Virus record (IMG/VR): IMGVR_UViG_3300036770_001121
Location: 1 to 47,716 of that record
Strand: one strand, 5' to 3'
DNA: 47,716 nt
DNA from: a virus
Positions 16,176-24,378 of this stretch are shown piece by piece. The translations under genes and the position numbers were made by a program. The first letter of the stretch is position 1. The number at the start of each line of letters is the position of its first letter. Below the pieces are notes generated by a model. The model did no database searches, was not told the origin of the DNA, and saw only the letters and a list, made by a program, of their open reading frames with translations.

Positions 16176-16268
16176 CTACAAACGAATGTATGGATGGTTA
16201 GCCCTGGAGATAACGTCAAAGGGGATTACCACCAATTTCTTATTTATTAACCCTTTACATACTAAATC
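16176..16268 (+). other. Non-coding stretch with hairpin repeating the tRNA insertion motif
   Basis: GAGATAACGTCAAAGG at 16207-16222 matches 14 of 16 bases of GAGATAATATCAAAGG at 16114-16129 inside the tRNA insertion. Both copies sit in a hairpin: CACC/GGTG outside the first, CCC/GGG outside the second, each with an inner GAT/(A or G)TC helix. The A-to-G difference keeps pairing (T-A to T-G). This looks like one small RNA fold used twice. Confidence 0.4.
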
Positions 16269-16583
16269 ATGAAAGAAAAAGTAACTACATTTTTCAAAAA
16301 CAATTACCACTCAATAGTAATGGGTGTTATGATTGGAATCTATGCACTTGAAGTGTATAGCAAAAGAGATTCTAAAGAAGTATTAGATCTCATCACTGAT
16401 AGAGTCATCACAATCATCTGGATATTTAACTGGTGGGTTGTTATCCAGTTCAATAAGATCAATCAGAAGTATTCTGATGAAATTACTGAGCTATGGCGTA
16501 ATGAATGTCAAAGACTATATGCTGTTATAGAAGAATACCACCGCATAGTACGGAAGTCTAAGGACAATACAACTAATATTTAA
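16269..16583 (+). CDS. Small membrane protein
   Basis: 104 residues with two hydrophobic segments (about 13-32 and 45-63) separated by a charged loop (SKRDSKEVLD), then a charged helical cytoplasmic tail. Unknown function. First gene of the long rightward block after the tRNA-like gene. Confidence 0.65.
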   Translation: MKEKVTTFFKNNYHSIVMGVMIGIYALEVYSKRDSKEVLDLITDRVITIIWIFNWWVVIQFNKINQKYSDEITELWRNECQRLYAVIEEYHRIVRKSKDNTTNI

Positions 16584-16600
16584 TCATTAAATAAATACAA

Positions 16601-17095
16601 ATGAAAGTATTTACTCTAACTGCTCACGGGCAGAGTCACAAAGTGACCGTGCATCTGCACAACTATTACCAGAATAACCGCTTAGCTATACAGCTTAACT
16701 CATTTGAGGACAAAGCTCCATATGCTGTGGTTACGGTGAATAAACCTGATGTCTTATTAGCAGACAACGAAGTGCTAGTTAAAGACTATTCAGAGAACGA
16801 AGGCATGCTTGACTTCCTTGTAAAGAATAACATCGTGACACCAACACCTAATGGCGTACAGTCAGGTTTTGTGTGGCTACCAATAGCTATAGTTAACGAT
16901 GAATCTGTATGGGGTGAAGTTCCTAATCCTTATAGTTTAGCTGATGAGCCTGAGTATGATAATAACCTTGACCCAGCTCCAGATGAAATCAATACCACTA
17001 CAGGTAAATCCATGTGGATCATCAAAGACTATCGTATATGGGCTGACTCATATAAGCAAGCATTAGAACTCCTATCTTTAATAGAGCAAGCATGA
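16601..17095 (+). CDS. DUF4313-like protein
   Basis: 164 residues. The opening MKVFTLTAHGQSHKVTVHL followed by NNRLAIQL, ENEGMLDFLVKNNIVTPT and GFVWLPIA matches from memory the pattern of the DUF4313 family found in Bacteroidota mobile elements and phages. Function of that family is unknown. Stop overlaps the next start (ATGATAA at 17092-17098), so the two genes are coupled. Confidence 0.55.
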   Translation: MKVFTLTAHGQSHKVTVHLHNYYQNNRLAIQLNSFEDKAPYAVVTVNKPDVLLADNEVLVKDYSENEGMLDFLVKNNIVTPTPNGVQSGFVWLPIAIVNDESVWGEVPNPYSLADEPEYDNNLDPAPDEINTTTGKSMWIIKDYRIWADSYKQALELLSLIEQA

Positions 17096-17328
17096 TAAAG
17101 TTTGAAGAAACAAAGTCTAACTACAGATTACCTGCTGGTTTTCTGTTTGCTGCATGTATCATCATGATGGCATTAATTAGTCTGATTAGAAATAGTCAGC
17201 CTGTATTTGATTACCCCGAAGAGTTTAATGTACATACTATATCTAAGGATAGAGCAAACCCAACAGAAATGATGGTAGTTTATGATACCCTTAACAACAA
17301 GTATATATTTGAATTCATGGATAAATAA
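17092..17328 (+). CDS. Single-pass membrane protein
   Basis: 78 residues; one hydrophobic segment (about 14-34), short N-terminal cytoplasmic part, and a C-terminal soluble part. Start overlaps the stop of the preceding gene by four bases. Unknown function. Confidence 0.6.
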   Translation: MIKFEETKSNYRLPAGFLFAACIIMMALISLIRNSQPVFDYPEEFNVHTISKDRANPTEMMVVYDTLNNKYIFEFMDK

Positions 17329-17334
17329 TTTTAT

Positions 17335-17556
17335 ATGTTAAAGATTATATCTCAATTATTAGGAACTAAGGGACCAGAGGGTCCTTTAGTTTCCAACTAC
17401 ATTCCTTATACAAAATACCCAATAACACCAGAGTTTGAAGAATGGTGTAAAACATACAATGTGTCTTGCCTAGCTGATAAGCAATCAACTAGAGTAGAGA
17501 TAGTAATGGGTAATACTATAAAGATAGTAGATCTACAATCAATTTGTCATTCATAA
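17335..17556 (+). CDS. Hypothetical small protein
   Basis: 73 residues, soluble, no motif recognised (Gly/Pro-containing N-terminus, GTKGPEGPL). Six bases after the previous stop and 11 before the next chosen start, which supports co-translation. Confidence 0.5.
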   Translation: MLKIISQLLGTKGPEGPLVSNYIPYTKYPITPEFEEWCKTYNVSCLADKQSTRVEIVMGNTIKIVDLQSICHS

Positions 17557-17567
17557 ATCCAATCCAC

Positions 17568-17978
17568 ATGTCACAGAAAAAAATGACACCCACAATTGCT
17601 AAAGCATTAGCAGAACAAGTTCGTGATGAACTTAGAAAAACAGCTACAAGTTATGCTGAAACTACAAAGCATAAAATTAAAACTTCTAAAGAGTTTAAAC
17701 AACTTGAGAAGCTGATGGTACAGAAAGCTGATATATCTAACAAGATGGATGAGATCAAACACAGTCTTGAAGAGAAGTTTTCTAGTAAGTTAGCAGATGT
17801 ATCTATTTATACATACAGTGCACGTGATACTAGCATTACTATCAGAGAAACAGCTTCCGTTTCTGTAGAAGGAATCAAGAATATGATTCTTTTAGAAGAT
17901 TATCTATCTGATACTCCTGAAAATACAGAAGACTTAGTCAAGCGTATAGCTGATAAAATCATGAACAGTAAACATTAA
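17568..17978 (+). CDS. Hypothetical protein, helical
   Basis: 136 residues from ATG 17568 (an upstream ATG at 17544 would overlap the previous gene). Largely helical and charged with a coiled-coil-like part (about 12-75), then a short beta part. No family recognised. Confidence 0.55.
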   Translation: MSQKKMTPTIAKALAEQVRDELRKTATSYAETTKHKIKTSKEFKQLEKLMVQKADISNKMDEIKHSLEEKFSSKLADVSIYTYSARDTSITIRETASVSVEGIKNMILLEDYLSDTPENTEDLVKRIADKIMNSKH

Positions 17979-17981
17979 TAA

Positions 17982-18572
17982 ATGGCATCTGCTACTAAAA
18001 CAGACTATTCTTTGTCTGTAAACAAGCGTGCAGTACAGAATGCTATATTTAATTTATACAAAAGATATAAGTTTGACAAGGTGGTTGGTTTAGCTGGTCC
18101 TAACATAACGGACTATTTGGAATTAATGAAGCAAAACGGATTCAAGTCTGCAGAGATATATGAAAATGATATCTCTCAGCTTGCTATCCAGATGAACAGC
18201 TTTAGACCCGTAATAGAGTCTAAGATACAGTTCGGTGACATTATTCAAGCTAAGCCTAATCAACCATACACCTTGTATGACTTAGACTTTTGCTGTAGCA
18301 TTAACACTGCTAATCAACACATTCAGAAGTTTTCTGATGATGTTGCAATAACTACTCTTTCAATTAGACCAGTGGGCTTTATGCACACTATTCTAAAGTA
18401 TGCAGAACTTATAGATAGAAAGAGCAATCCAATTATTGAATTTCTAGGTAGTGTAAACAACAACCTAGGAAAATATAGAATGTATTCTTTGACTGCAGGT
18501 AGTAAAAAATATATATGCTATCTGTACAAAGACTCTGTTCCAATGGTTACAATCCAATCAATTATTAATTAA
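17982..18572 (+). CDS. Possible methyltransferase-fold protein
   Basis: 196 residues. KVVGLAGPN (33-41), SAEIYENDIS (57-66), IQFGDII (82-88) and YTLYDLDFCCSI (96-107) follow the order and spacing of SAM-dependent methyltransferase motifs I, II, III and IV. The motif I loop (GLAGPN) is weak compared with GxGxG and the motif IV lacks a clear N/D-PPY, so DNA amino-methylation is unlikely. It may be an inactive or divergent Rossmann protein. Three bases after the previous stop. Confidence 0.4.
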   Translation: MASATKTDYSLSVNKRAVQNAIFNLYKRYKFDKVVGLAGPNITDYLELMKQNGFKSAEIYENDISQLAIQMNSFRPVIESKIQFGDIIQAKPNQPYTLYDLDFCCSINTANQHIQKFSDDVAITTLSIRPVGFMHTILKYAELIDRKSNPIIEFLGSVNNNLGKYRMYSLTAGSKKYICYLYKDSVPMVTIQSIIN

Positions 18573-18588
18573 AACAAAAATCCAGAAC

Positions 18589-18972
18589 ATGGAAAATTTA
18601 AACAACCCATCAATTAGTAAAAAACCATTTATGTTTACTAAAGAAGAAAAAGCAATCTTAAAACCTTATGTAATAGGTGAGAAAGAGATTAACAAACAAG
18701 TTTGTGATGAATTAAGTGTACAAATCGGTAGATCATTTAAGAACATCTATCAGTACATCTATCGTAACAAAAAAGCTGTTGGTAAATCTAAAAAAGTAAA
18801 AGCTAACTCTGTTAAAGTTAAAGCAGATAAAACAGTTACACGTGATAAATCTGTAAATAATAACACACCTATGTTTAAACAAGGAGAGTTTATTATTCCT
18901 GTAAGTTCATGGGAAGTACGTAATAATAATGGTACAACAAGCTTAGTTTTAAAGTTTGATAAATCAATTTAG
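18589..18972 (+). CDS. Hypothetical protein with HTH-like N-terminus and basic linker
   Basis: 127 residues. The N-terminal ~65 residues are helical (VCDELSVQIGRSFKNIYQYIYRNKK resembles a helix-turn-helix that ends in Lys/Arg), followed by a Lys-rich linker (about 62-85) and a C-terminal beta segment. It may bind DNA. Followed at 18986 by a perfect terminator, marking the end of a transcript. Confidence 0.5.
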   Translation: MENLNNPSISKKPFMFTKEEKAILKPYVIGEKEINKQVCDELSVQIGRSFKNIYQYIYRNKKAVGKSKKVKANSVKVKADKTVTRDKSVNNNTPMFKQGEFIIPVSSWEVRNNNGTTSLVLKFDKSI

Positions 18973-18985
18973 TTTAACTACAAGA

Positions 18986-19010
18986 GGGAAGCTGTAATGG
19001 CTTCCCTTTT
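18986..19010 (+). terminator. Intrinsic terminator
   Basis: GGGAAGC (18986-18992) pairs perfectly with GCTTCCC (19000-19006), 7-nt loop, then TTTT. Ends the transcript of genes from 16269 to 18972. Confidence 0.9.
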
Positions 19011-19025
19011 ATAATATCAGTAACC

Positions 19026-19595
19026 ATGATACTAAAAGACCGTGTGATTGATCACACAAAAAGCAATCTTCATGAAGCTATGAGTATTCCTAGCTATATG
19101 AGAACTAAATGCCGTGAGCGTATTTTCTTTGCATCTTTCTCTAATGCATTACAAAGAACTGAGTTGTTTGAAGATGAAGATGATGCTCCATCAGAAATGA
19201 CTACTGTTACAGGAGACTTACAGCGTTGTCTTCAATTGATTACAGATCCTTTAGAATATGAATACACTATTCTTACTTTCTTTGGTCATCAGAGAATGGC
19301 TATGGAAGTATATGGTAGGTATAAGTTTTTACAAGAGTCTGGTAATTCTAAAGAAGACAAGCTAAAGATGAGCATCTTAAACTTAGTTGAGCAATTAAAG
19401 AATAAAGATGAAGATGATGAGGAAGAAGATGATGTAGATAACTTAAATAGCTCCACACTTCTTAAAAGAATATCTATAGTAAAAGAGTCACACTATAACT
19501 TTGATACTTACTTAAAATTAGTAATCAAGAAACTAAGTAGCAGAGGTGATTCTGACTTTAATATAGATGATCTATTAAAGGATGTTTTAAATTAA
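19026..19595 (+). CDS. Hypothetical protein with acidic stretch
   Basis: 189 residues; mostly helical with a strongly acidic run (KDEDDEEEDDVDN, about 126-138) and conserved-looking aromatic N-terminal half. No family recognised. Flanked by terminators on both sides, so it is probably transcribed from its own promoter or by read-through. Confidence 0.6.
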   Translation: MILKDRVIDHTKSNLHEAMSIPSYMRTKCRERIFFASFSNALQRTELFEDEDDAPSEMTTVTGDLQRCLQLITDPLEYEYTILTFFGHQRMAMEVYGRYKFLQESGNSKEDKLKMSILNLVEQLKNKDEDDEEEDDVDNLNSSTLLKRISIVKESHYNFDTYLKLVIKKLSSRGDSDFNIDDLLKDVLN

Positions 19596-19619
19596 GTTTT
19601 TAGGGGTTAGTGAGTAAGG

Positions 19620-19655
19620 TGTAGTAGGGGGTCTTTGACTCCCTCTACATTTTTT
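19620..19655 (+). terminator. Intrinsic terminator
   Basis: TGTAG-tAGGGgGTC pairs with GAC-tCCCT-CTACA around a TTT loop (19620-19649), followed by six T. The T-tract overlaps the -33 element of the next promoter. Confidence 0.85.
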
Positions 19656-19692
19656 GTTTAGTCTAATAAACGTTGTAGATTTGTTATACACA
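19653..19692 (+). promoter_or_regulatory. Consensus Bacteroidota promoter with overlapping DnaA-box-like site
   Basis: TTTG (19653-19656), exactly 19 bases, TAGATTTG (19676-19683), which is an exact TTTG-N19-TAnnTTTG. The next nine bases, TTATACACA (19684-19692), match the DnaA box TTATNCACA and cover the expected transcription start. Drives the HTH gene at 19705 and probably the large RNA behind it. Confidence 0.75.
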
Positions 19693-19704
19693 ACCACATA
19701 ATAC

Positions 19705-19992
19705 ATGAAGAACACAAACCCACGTTTAAATAATGGCTTTGGTCAAGTCTCTAATGAAGTTATGAGAGATCCAGAGTTATCTTTAAAAGACAAGGGCTTG
19801 TATGCATATTTATGTACGTTTGCTGGTAGTCAGACTAATGAATTAATAGTCAGTGTCTACCGTATGGCAGATGAGTGTGGTACAAGTCCTTCTACTATTA
19901 AAAGAAGTATAGAAGTATTACAAGCAAAAGGAATCATAGATAGAATCTTTATGGGTAAAGGTAACACCAGAAAGACTATCATTTTGAAATAA
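19705..19992 (+). CDS. Winged-helix (HTH_36-like) protein
   Basis: 95 residues. FGQVSNEVMRDPELSLKDKG (12-31) then LYAYLCTFAGS and TSPSTIKRSIEVLQAKGII form the helix-turn-helix pattern of replication-initiator/DnaD-like HTH_36 proteins, with a basic wing (MGKGNTRKTI) at the end. It has its own perfect promoter and is directly followed by the large RNA, so it may be the RNA's regulator or simply share its transcript. Confidence 0.65.
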   Translation: MKNTNPRLNNGFGQVSNEVMRDPELSLKDKGLYAYLCTFAGSQTNELIVSVYRMADECGTSPSTIKRSIEVLQAKGIIDRIFMGKGNTRKTIILK

Positions 19993-19999
19993 AAGCTTT

Positions 20000-20760
20000 A
20001 AGGCAAGTGGGACACGTGCACATATATTAGGTGTTATACACGCTAGTATATGAATAAGTCCTTGTCCCCACGCCATGTTATTGTGCAAGTCTGACCGACA
20101 GAGCTAGTAAAAGTTGTACAGGTAGCGAAAGGTTGAGCTGGTTTAACAACATGATGAATGGTCCTATGATATATAAACCTTGCAAAAGTTTATATGGAGG
20201 TAGTTTATCTAGTTATTCAAGTGCTCCCCAAGTGACGTACAACCGTCCGATGTGTCACTATCCTGTTAGTAGCCTTGCACATATCTTATTAACTGATTAC
20301 AAAAGACACCTAAATCCTCCGGGTTGTGTCAGTTGTAATAGTTAGTGTACAAAGGGTCTGATTTAGAGAGCTAAGTAGCGTATTAACCATAATTACAAGG
20401 GCAGTATCCGCGAACCCCTTCAGTAATAGAGACGTCTATGAACCAGCAAGTAGCATGATCAGAACAATGTAGATCCATAAGAACTATGGAACCTTTAGAT
20501 AGACCCTTTTTTAAAAATATTACTAGGTTGAAGCCAGATATAGGTAATAAAACCGACCCGTGATGCGTCCTATGTAACATAGTTATATAGAGCCGATATA
20601 AAGCCGGACATCTAGGAGCAGTTAGCTTAATATATGTTATTGGAAGCTACTTATACGTCACGTGTAGCAAAAACAGGATAAACAAACGGTAAATTTTTCC
20701 AAGCCTGAACTTTATTACTAACGAACTAAAGAGATAGGATGAGACACCTATCTCTTTTTT
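20000..20760 (+). ncRNA. Candidate large ornate non-coding RNA
   Basis: About 760 nt without a plausible gene but packed with stems seen directly: GGC-GTGGGACA with TGTCCCCAC-GCC (20002-20014/20063-20074, one bulge); CATATATT/AGTATATG (20021-20028/20045-20052) around GTGT/ACAC; ATATAAAC/GTTTATAT (20171-20178/20188-20195); AGTGAC/GTCACT (20231-20236/20254-20259); TAACT, TTACAA, GACAC nested with GTGTC, TTGTAA, AGTTA (20290-20344); ATAGA/TCTAT (20426-20439); TCCATA/TATGGA (20474-20490); CTATG/CATAG (20570-20582); AGTTAGCTT/AAGCTACT (20620-20651). It ends in a perfect terminator. Length and setting resemble phage GOLLD/ROOL-type RNAs, but I cannot verify membership. Confidence 0.7.
20730..20760 (+). 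terminator. Intrinsic terminator ending the large RNA
   Basis: AGAGATAGG (20730-20738) pairs perfectly with CCTATCTCT (20747-20755), 8-nt loop, then T-tract to 20760. Confidence 0.9.
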
Positions 20761-20772
20761 AATTTAAAGTAT

Positions 20773-21048
20773 ATGGACAAACATTTATTATTAATCTGTA
20801 GCTGCTATAGCTCAGAACATCAAATGATTATACATCTAGATGAAGGTGGTGATTTATATCCACCTGAAGCTTTTGTACATATTCATTTAGTAAGACGATC
20901 TTTTTGGTACCGTCTTAAGTATGGAATAAAATATATATTTGGATACAAGTCCAGATACGGTGCATGGGACGAATTTATCTTAGATAAAACTCATGCAAAA
21001 TCTCTTAGAGAAATAGCTAAACACTTAGATGATGAAACAGTATACTAA
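20773..21048 (+). CDS. Hypothetical protein
   Basis: 91 residues. Short N-terminal beta part and a basic, aromatic-rich middle (RRSFWYRLKYGIKYIFGYKS, 43-62), which could be amphipathic and membrane-associated. Overlaps the next gene by 20 bases; starts 13 bases after the RNA terminator. No family recognised. Confidence 0.6.
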   Translation: MDKHLLLICSCYSSEHQMIIHLDEGGDLYPPEAFVHIHLVRRSFWYRLKYGIKYIFGYKSRYGAWDEFILDKTHAKSLREIAKHLDDETVY

Positions 21049-21586
21049 ACTACCTATTCCTACTGATTCAGCATGGGATAGATTTAAATGGGGACGTTAT
21101 GTCCACTGGCGTATTAGATATTTCTTTCAAGGTGTTAGAAATATAGTAAGATGGATTCCTACACTCTATCATGATAGAGACTGGGACGATTATTATATTA
21201 CTAAAATGCTTCAAAAGAAAATAGAGTTTCAAAGAGCTCATTTAGTATACTGCAATAGACATCTTAATATTGAGAGAGACAACTTCTGGATGACTGTAGT
21301 TCTCAACTTACTAGAGCGTAAGCATGAATGCTATTACGAGATAGAATATCATGACTATATAAAAATGGGTCCTAACATACCTAGAGAAATTAGATATGAA
21401 GGAGTTAATGAATATATAGCTAAATATCCAGGAGTTAAAAGACGTGCACTAGCTAAATATAAGAAGTATAAGTACATCCAAGAAAGTGATGCACTATCTA
21501 TGTTTATGGCAAGTGAACGTCAACGTAAATGTGATGCTTTAATATTTGAAATACTTAAACAACATTCTGCTGAATGGTGGGATTAA
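21029..21586 (+). CDS. Hypothetical protein, Tyr/Trp/Arg-rich
   Basis: 185 residues, unusually rich in Tyr, Trp, Arg and Lys, mainly helical, no Cys pairs and no signal peptide. The N-terminal RFKWGRYVHWRIRYFFQGVRN resembles the basic aromatic segment of the preceding protein, suggesting the two are related or act together. No family recognised. Confidence 0.6.
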   Translation: MMKQYTKLPIPTDSAWDRFKWGRYVHWRIRYFFQGVRNIVRWIPTLYHDRDWDDYYITKMLQKKIEFQRAHLVYCNRHLNIERDNFWMTVVLNLLERKHECYYEIEYHDYIKMGPNIPREIRYEGVNEYIAKYPGVKRRALAKYKKYKYIQESDALSMFMASERQRKCDALIFEILKQHSAEWWD

Positions 21587-21596
21587 ATAAATTAAT

Positions 21597-22646
21597 ATGA
21601 ATAACGTTTGGACAAAATCAGCTAATAACTACGCTATAAAAGAAGTTAGTCAACAACTTCCTCTGTTACCAGTAGGAATATACAAGTATCAATTAGATCA
21701 GTATGAACAACCGTTTCTTACTCAAATAGCTGATAAGTTTCATTTTCCATATAAGATATATGGTGTAGAACGCTCTTTTATAGATAGAGTGAAGCGTTCA
21801 TGGACAGAAACTACAGGTAACTTTGGTGTATTACTTAATGGTGTGAAAGGTACGGGTAAGACTGTTACAGCAGAAATGATCTGTAACGAAATGAACTTAC
21901 CAGTTATCGTCATACCATTTCACCACAAGTCTATTGTGTCTTTCTTAAATGAAATACAACAAGATGTTATTGTGTTTATAGATGAGTTTGAGAAAATCTA
22001 TGACGGTTATAATAATTCATTACTTCCTATCATGGATGGTGCATTAAAAACCAAGCATAGATTGATGTTCTTACTTACTACTAATGAATTACGTATAGAG
22101 CGTAACTTGTTACAGCGTCCTAGTCGTATCAGATACGTAAAGACGTTTGAAGACATGACTCTACCAGTAATTATGGAAGTAGTTAACGACACACTCTTAC
22201 ATCCTGAGCTACGTGAGTGTACAATCAAGATGATTTCAGAACTACCTATCATCACTATGGACTTAGTTAAGTCTATTGTACAAGAAGTAAACATTCATCA
22301 TGAAGATCCTCAGTTGTTTAAGCCAATCTTTAATGTACATGCAGATAGAGATGAACTGTTCAATGTTTCTGCAATGATTGATGGTCAAAAACAAGAGGTG
22401 GCTACATTTGCTCACGTAAGTCCTAGATATATTGTTGCAAATGCTTCTGTAGGAGAAGAATTCTGTGTAAACTATAGTGAAATAGGTGATATTGTATCTG
22501 TAATATCTGACAGTCAGATTGTTGTAAAACAAACATTCTACAATAAGTTAGAAGATGGTTCTGAAGAAGAAGTAACACAAGATATAATCTATTACTTAGA
22601 GAAAGCTACCAAAACACATAGATCATTTAACTCTTACGCATTTTAG
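21597..22646 (+). CDS. AAA+ ATPase
   Basis: 349 residues. Walker A GVKGTGKT (82-89), Walker B VIVFIDEFEK (124-133), sensor-1 LTTNE (160-164) and arginine-containing RPSRIRY (174-180) define a single AAA+ module (about 60-250), followed by a C-terminal beta-rich region (250-349) unlike the ATPase. AAA+ proteins in this position may act in replication, remodelling of host complexes, or virion assembly. Eleven bases after the previous gene. Confidence 0.75.
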   Translation: MNNVWTKSANNYAIKEVSQQLPLLPVGIYKYQLDQYEQPFLTQIADKFHFPYKIYGVERSFIDRVKRSWTETTGNFGVLLNGVKGTGKTVTAEMICNEMNLPVIVIPFHHKSIVSFLNEIQQDVIVFIDEFEKIYDGYNNSLLPIMDGALKTKHRLMFLLTTNELRIERNLLQRPSRIRYVKTFEDMTLPVIMEVVNDTLLHPELRECTIKMISELPIITMDLVKSIVQEVNIHHEDPQLFKPIFNVHADRDELFNVSAMIDGQKQEVATFAHVSPRYIVANASVGEEFCVNYSEIGDIVSVISDSQIVVKQTFYNKLEDGSEEEVTQDIIYYLEKATKTHRSFNSYAF

Positions 22647-22648
22647 TT

Positions 22649-23188
22649 ATGACACAAGAACAATTTATTGAGATAAAAGGTGAGTATCTAGATAAAATCA
22701 AAAAGATGATTTTAGAGCTAGGTAATATAGAGCCTCATGTAACGATCATTGGTAATGATTTAGAAGAAGATAAGCCTGCTATTATACATATTCCTCTTCC
22801 TGAAAAGATAGCTAATTCAGATAATGGCAAACAGTTGTTTGTAGATAAAATGATTCCTGAGATAGCTGTTAAAATAAAAGAAAGATTTGATGTACAAGCA
22901 GTTTGTTTTGCATCTGAAGCATGGATGCGTGAGTCACATAAGGATGACTTTAATCCAGATCAAGATGACTACAAAAAATTACCTATTAGTAAAGAGATTT
23001 TAATAGTTACTATAGACACAGAGACTGAAACAGAAAGTCATGTATATGAGATTATTAGAATGTCAGTTTCTCCTACAGGTGATATAGTAGAAGATATTGA
23101 ACTTAGGGACATGCCTGAGCTTAGTCATCAGTATGCCACTAATGAAGGTAGGTTTAGTGGATTATACAAAAAGTTTACTACCGTATAA
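22649..23188 (+). CDS. Hypothetical protein
   Basis: 179 residues, acidic, beta/alpha mixture; HVTIIGNDLEEDKPAIIHI and ILIVTIDTETETE are strand-like. Starts two bases after the AAA+ gene stop, so probably coupled with it. No family recognised. Confidence 0.6.
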   Translation: MTQEQFIEIKGEYLDKIKKMILELGNIEPHVTIIGNDLEEDKPAIIHIPLPEKIANSDNGKQLFVDKMIPEIAVKIKERFDVQAVCFASEAWMRESHKDDFNPDQDDYKKLPISKEILIVTIDTETETESHVYEIIRMSVSPTGDIVEDIELRDMPELSHQYATNEGRFSGLYKKFTTV

Positions 23189-23198
23189 ATTTATAATT

Positions 23199-23372
23199 AT
23201 GATTAAATGGTTTAAAAGTTTAGTTACAAACTACAAGAGAGTAAAAGAGTTAGAGACTGAAATAGTAGTTTTAAATGATAAAATCATTGAAAAACAAGAT
23301 ATCATCAATAAAACCAATGCATATTGGAAGAAAAAGATGTATCATCAAAATAAAAAAGCTAAAGAGTCATAG
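23199..23372 (+). CDS. Small coiled-coil protein
   Basis: 57 residues from ATG 23199; the longer open frame overlaps the previous gene and was rejected. MIKWFKSLVTNYKRVKELETEI shows an amphipathic helix with heptads, then a Lys-rich tail. Unknown. Confidence 0.5.
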   Translation: MIKWFKSLVTNYKRVKELETEIVVLNDKIIEKQDIINKTNAYWKKKMYHQNKKAKES

Positions 23373-23461
23373 CTTATAGCTCTATTATCCGTAGTTTCTG
23401 CATATTATGTTTGCTAGTTATGCTATATTACTTAGTTTTATGGTAGACTAATCATACTAAA

Positions 23462-23725
23462 ATGCTCTATCAACTACCTAACGGAAGGGTAATAGAAATA
23501 AGTACCGAGCAGTATTTTGAAATGACTGACGAAGAGCTAGAATATTTAATAGCTTATAACTATGGTGATAATTTAGAAGATCCATGGTTTGGTTCAGTAA
23601 TTCATAAGAAAACTTCTTCAGCATATGAAGAAGAAACTCCTGAAGTACTACCTGATCTAACTAAGATATCTAACGAAGATAAGATTAGTTATACAGACAT
23701 TGACTATAAGCCTGACGAAGAATAA
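23462..23725 (+). CDS. Small acidic protein
   Basis: 87 residues, strongly acidic, little hydrophobic core, apparently partly disordered. The acidic DNA-mimic-like composition is noted only as a possibility. Followed by a perfect terminator. Confidence 0.55.
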   Translation: MLYQLPNGRVIEISTEQYFEMTDEELEYLIAYNYGDNLEDPWFGSVIHKKTSSAYEEETPEVLPDLTKISNEDKISYTDIDYKPDEE

Positions 23726-23751
23726 CTTTTATTATTTATTTACTTATGTAC

Positions 23752-23781
23752 ACCCCTGGGACACAATCTCAGGGGTTTTTT
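23752..23781 (+). terminator. Intrinsic terminator
   Basis: ACCCCTG pairs with CAGGGGT (23752-23758/23770-23776), with an extra G-A/T-C pair inside, followed by six T. Confidence 0.9.
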
Positions 23782-23804
23782 GTTTATTTTAAAATCAATT
23801 TTAC

Positions 23805-24308
23805 ATGAAACAAAGTAAAGTTAGAGTTACCGCTGATATTAACGGTAACGTAATTGGGGTATCCCAAAACAACCCAGAGTACGGTTATGTACGTGTGGAG
23901 CAGTCAGTAACACAAATTAGTGAGGCTGGTTGGTTAAAACCTGTTAAACGCTCAGCGTTAATTAAGGGTAAAGTAGAAGACTTAGCACAAGCTGGGTTTG
24001 TAGAAGGCCATGAGCTTTCAGGTAAGATTATTGTAAAAGAATCTCTTACACCATTTAATCCTGAGAATCCAGACAAAGACTTAAAGATTGCTGGACAAAC
24101 AGGCGTAGTTTGTAGAATAGATGATCAACCAATCTATCGTCAAACATTCTATACTTCTAATCAAGATGCTTATGATGAGTTAATTACTCATGATAATACA
24201 ACTGAGATCCGTGAGGTACAAGTTGCACAGAAAGAGATTACTTCTCTAAAGAACAGTGCTTTAAACGACTTAAGTCGTAAGATCTTAGCTGAAGAAGCTA
24301 ATTTATAA
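23805..24308 (+). CDS. Hypothetical protein, single-gene transcript
   Basis: 167 residues, soluble, mostly beta in the first two thirds with a helical C-terminus. More G/C-ending codons than its neighbours in the first part, hinting at good expression. Terminators lie on both sides, so it is a single-gene unit. No family recognised; its beta make-up is compatible with a nucleic-acid-binding OB-type protein, which is a guess. Confidence 0.65.
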   Translation: MKQSKVRVTADINGNVIGVSQNNPEYGYVRVEQSVTQISEAGWLKPVKRSALIKGKVEDLAQAGFVEGHELSGKIIVKESLTPFNPENPDKDLKIAGQTGVVCRIDDQPIYRQTFYTSNQDAYDELITHDNTTEIREVQVAQKEITSLKNSALNDLSRKILAEEANL

Positions 24309-24315
24309 CTATACT

Positions 24316-24344
24316 AAGAGGGCTCAGCAATGAGCTCTCTTTTT
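24316..24344 (+). terminator. Intrinsic terminator
   Basis: AAGAGGGCTC (24316-24325) pairs with GAGCTCTCTT (24332-24341) with one G-T pair, followed by T residues. Confidence 0.85.
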
Positions 24345-24378
24345 ATATACCATTCCATCACAATTATTATGTTTAGCC

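Noticed and set aside
20133-20580. Two short ORFs (plus 20133-20345 and minus 20383-20580)
   Set aside because: They lie on perfect RNA helices, have Cys/Pro-rich unprotein-like sequence and no start context; treated as chance frames in the ncRNA.
22007-22532. Minus-strand ORFs within the AAA+ gene
   Set aside because: Shadow frames, Ser/Ile-rich or Tyr/Asn-rich, no independent evidence.
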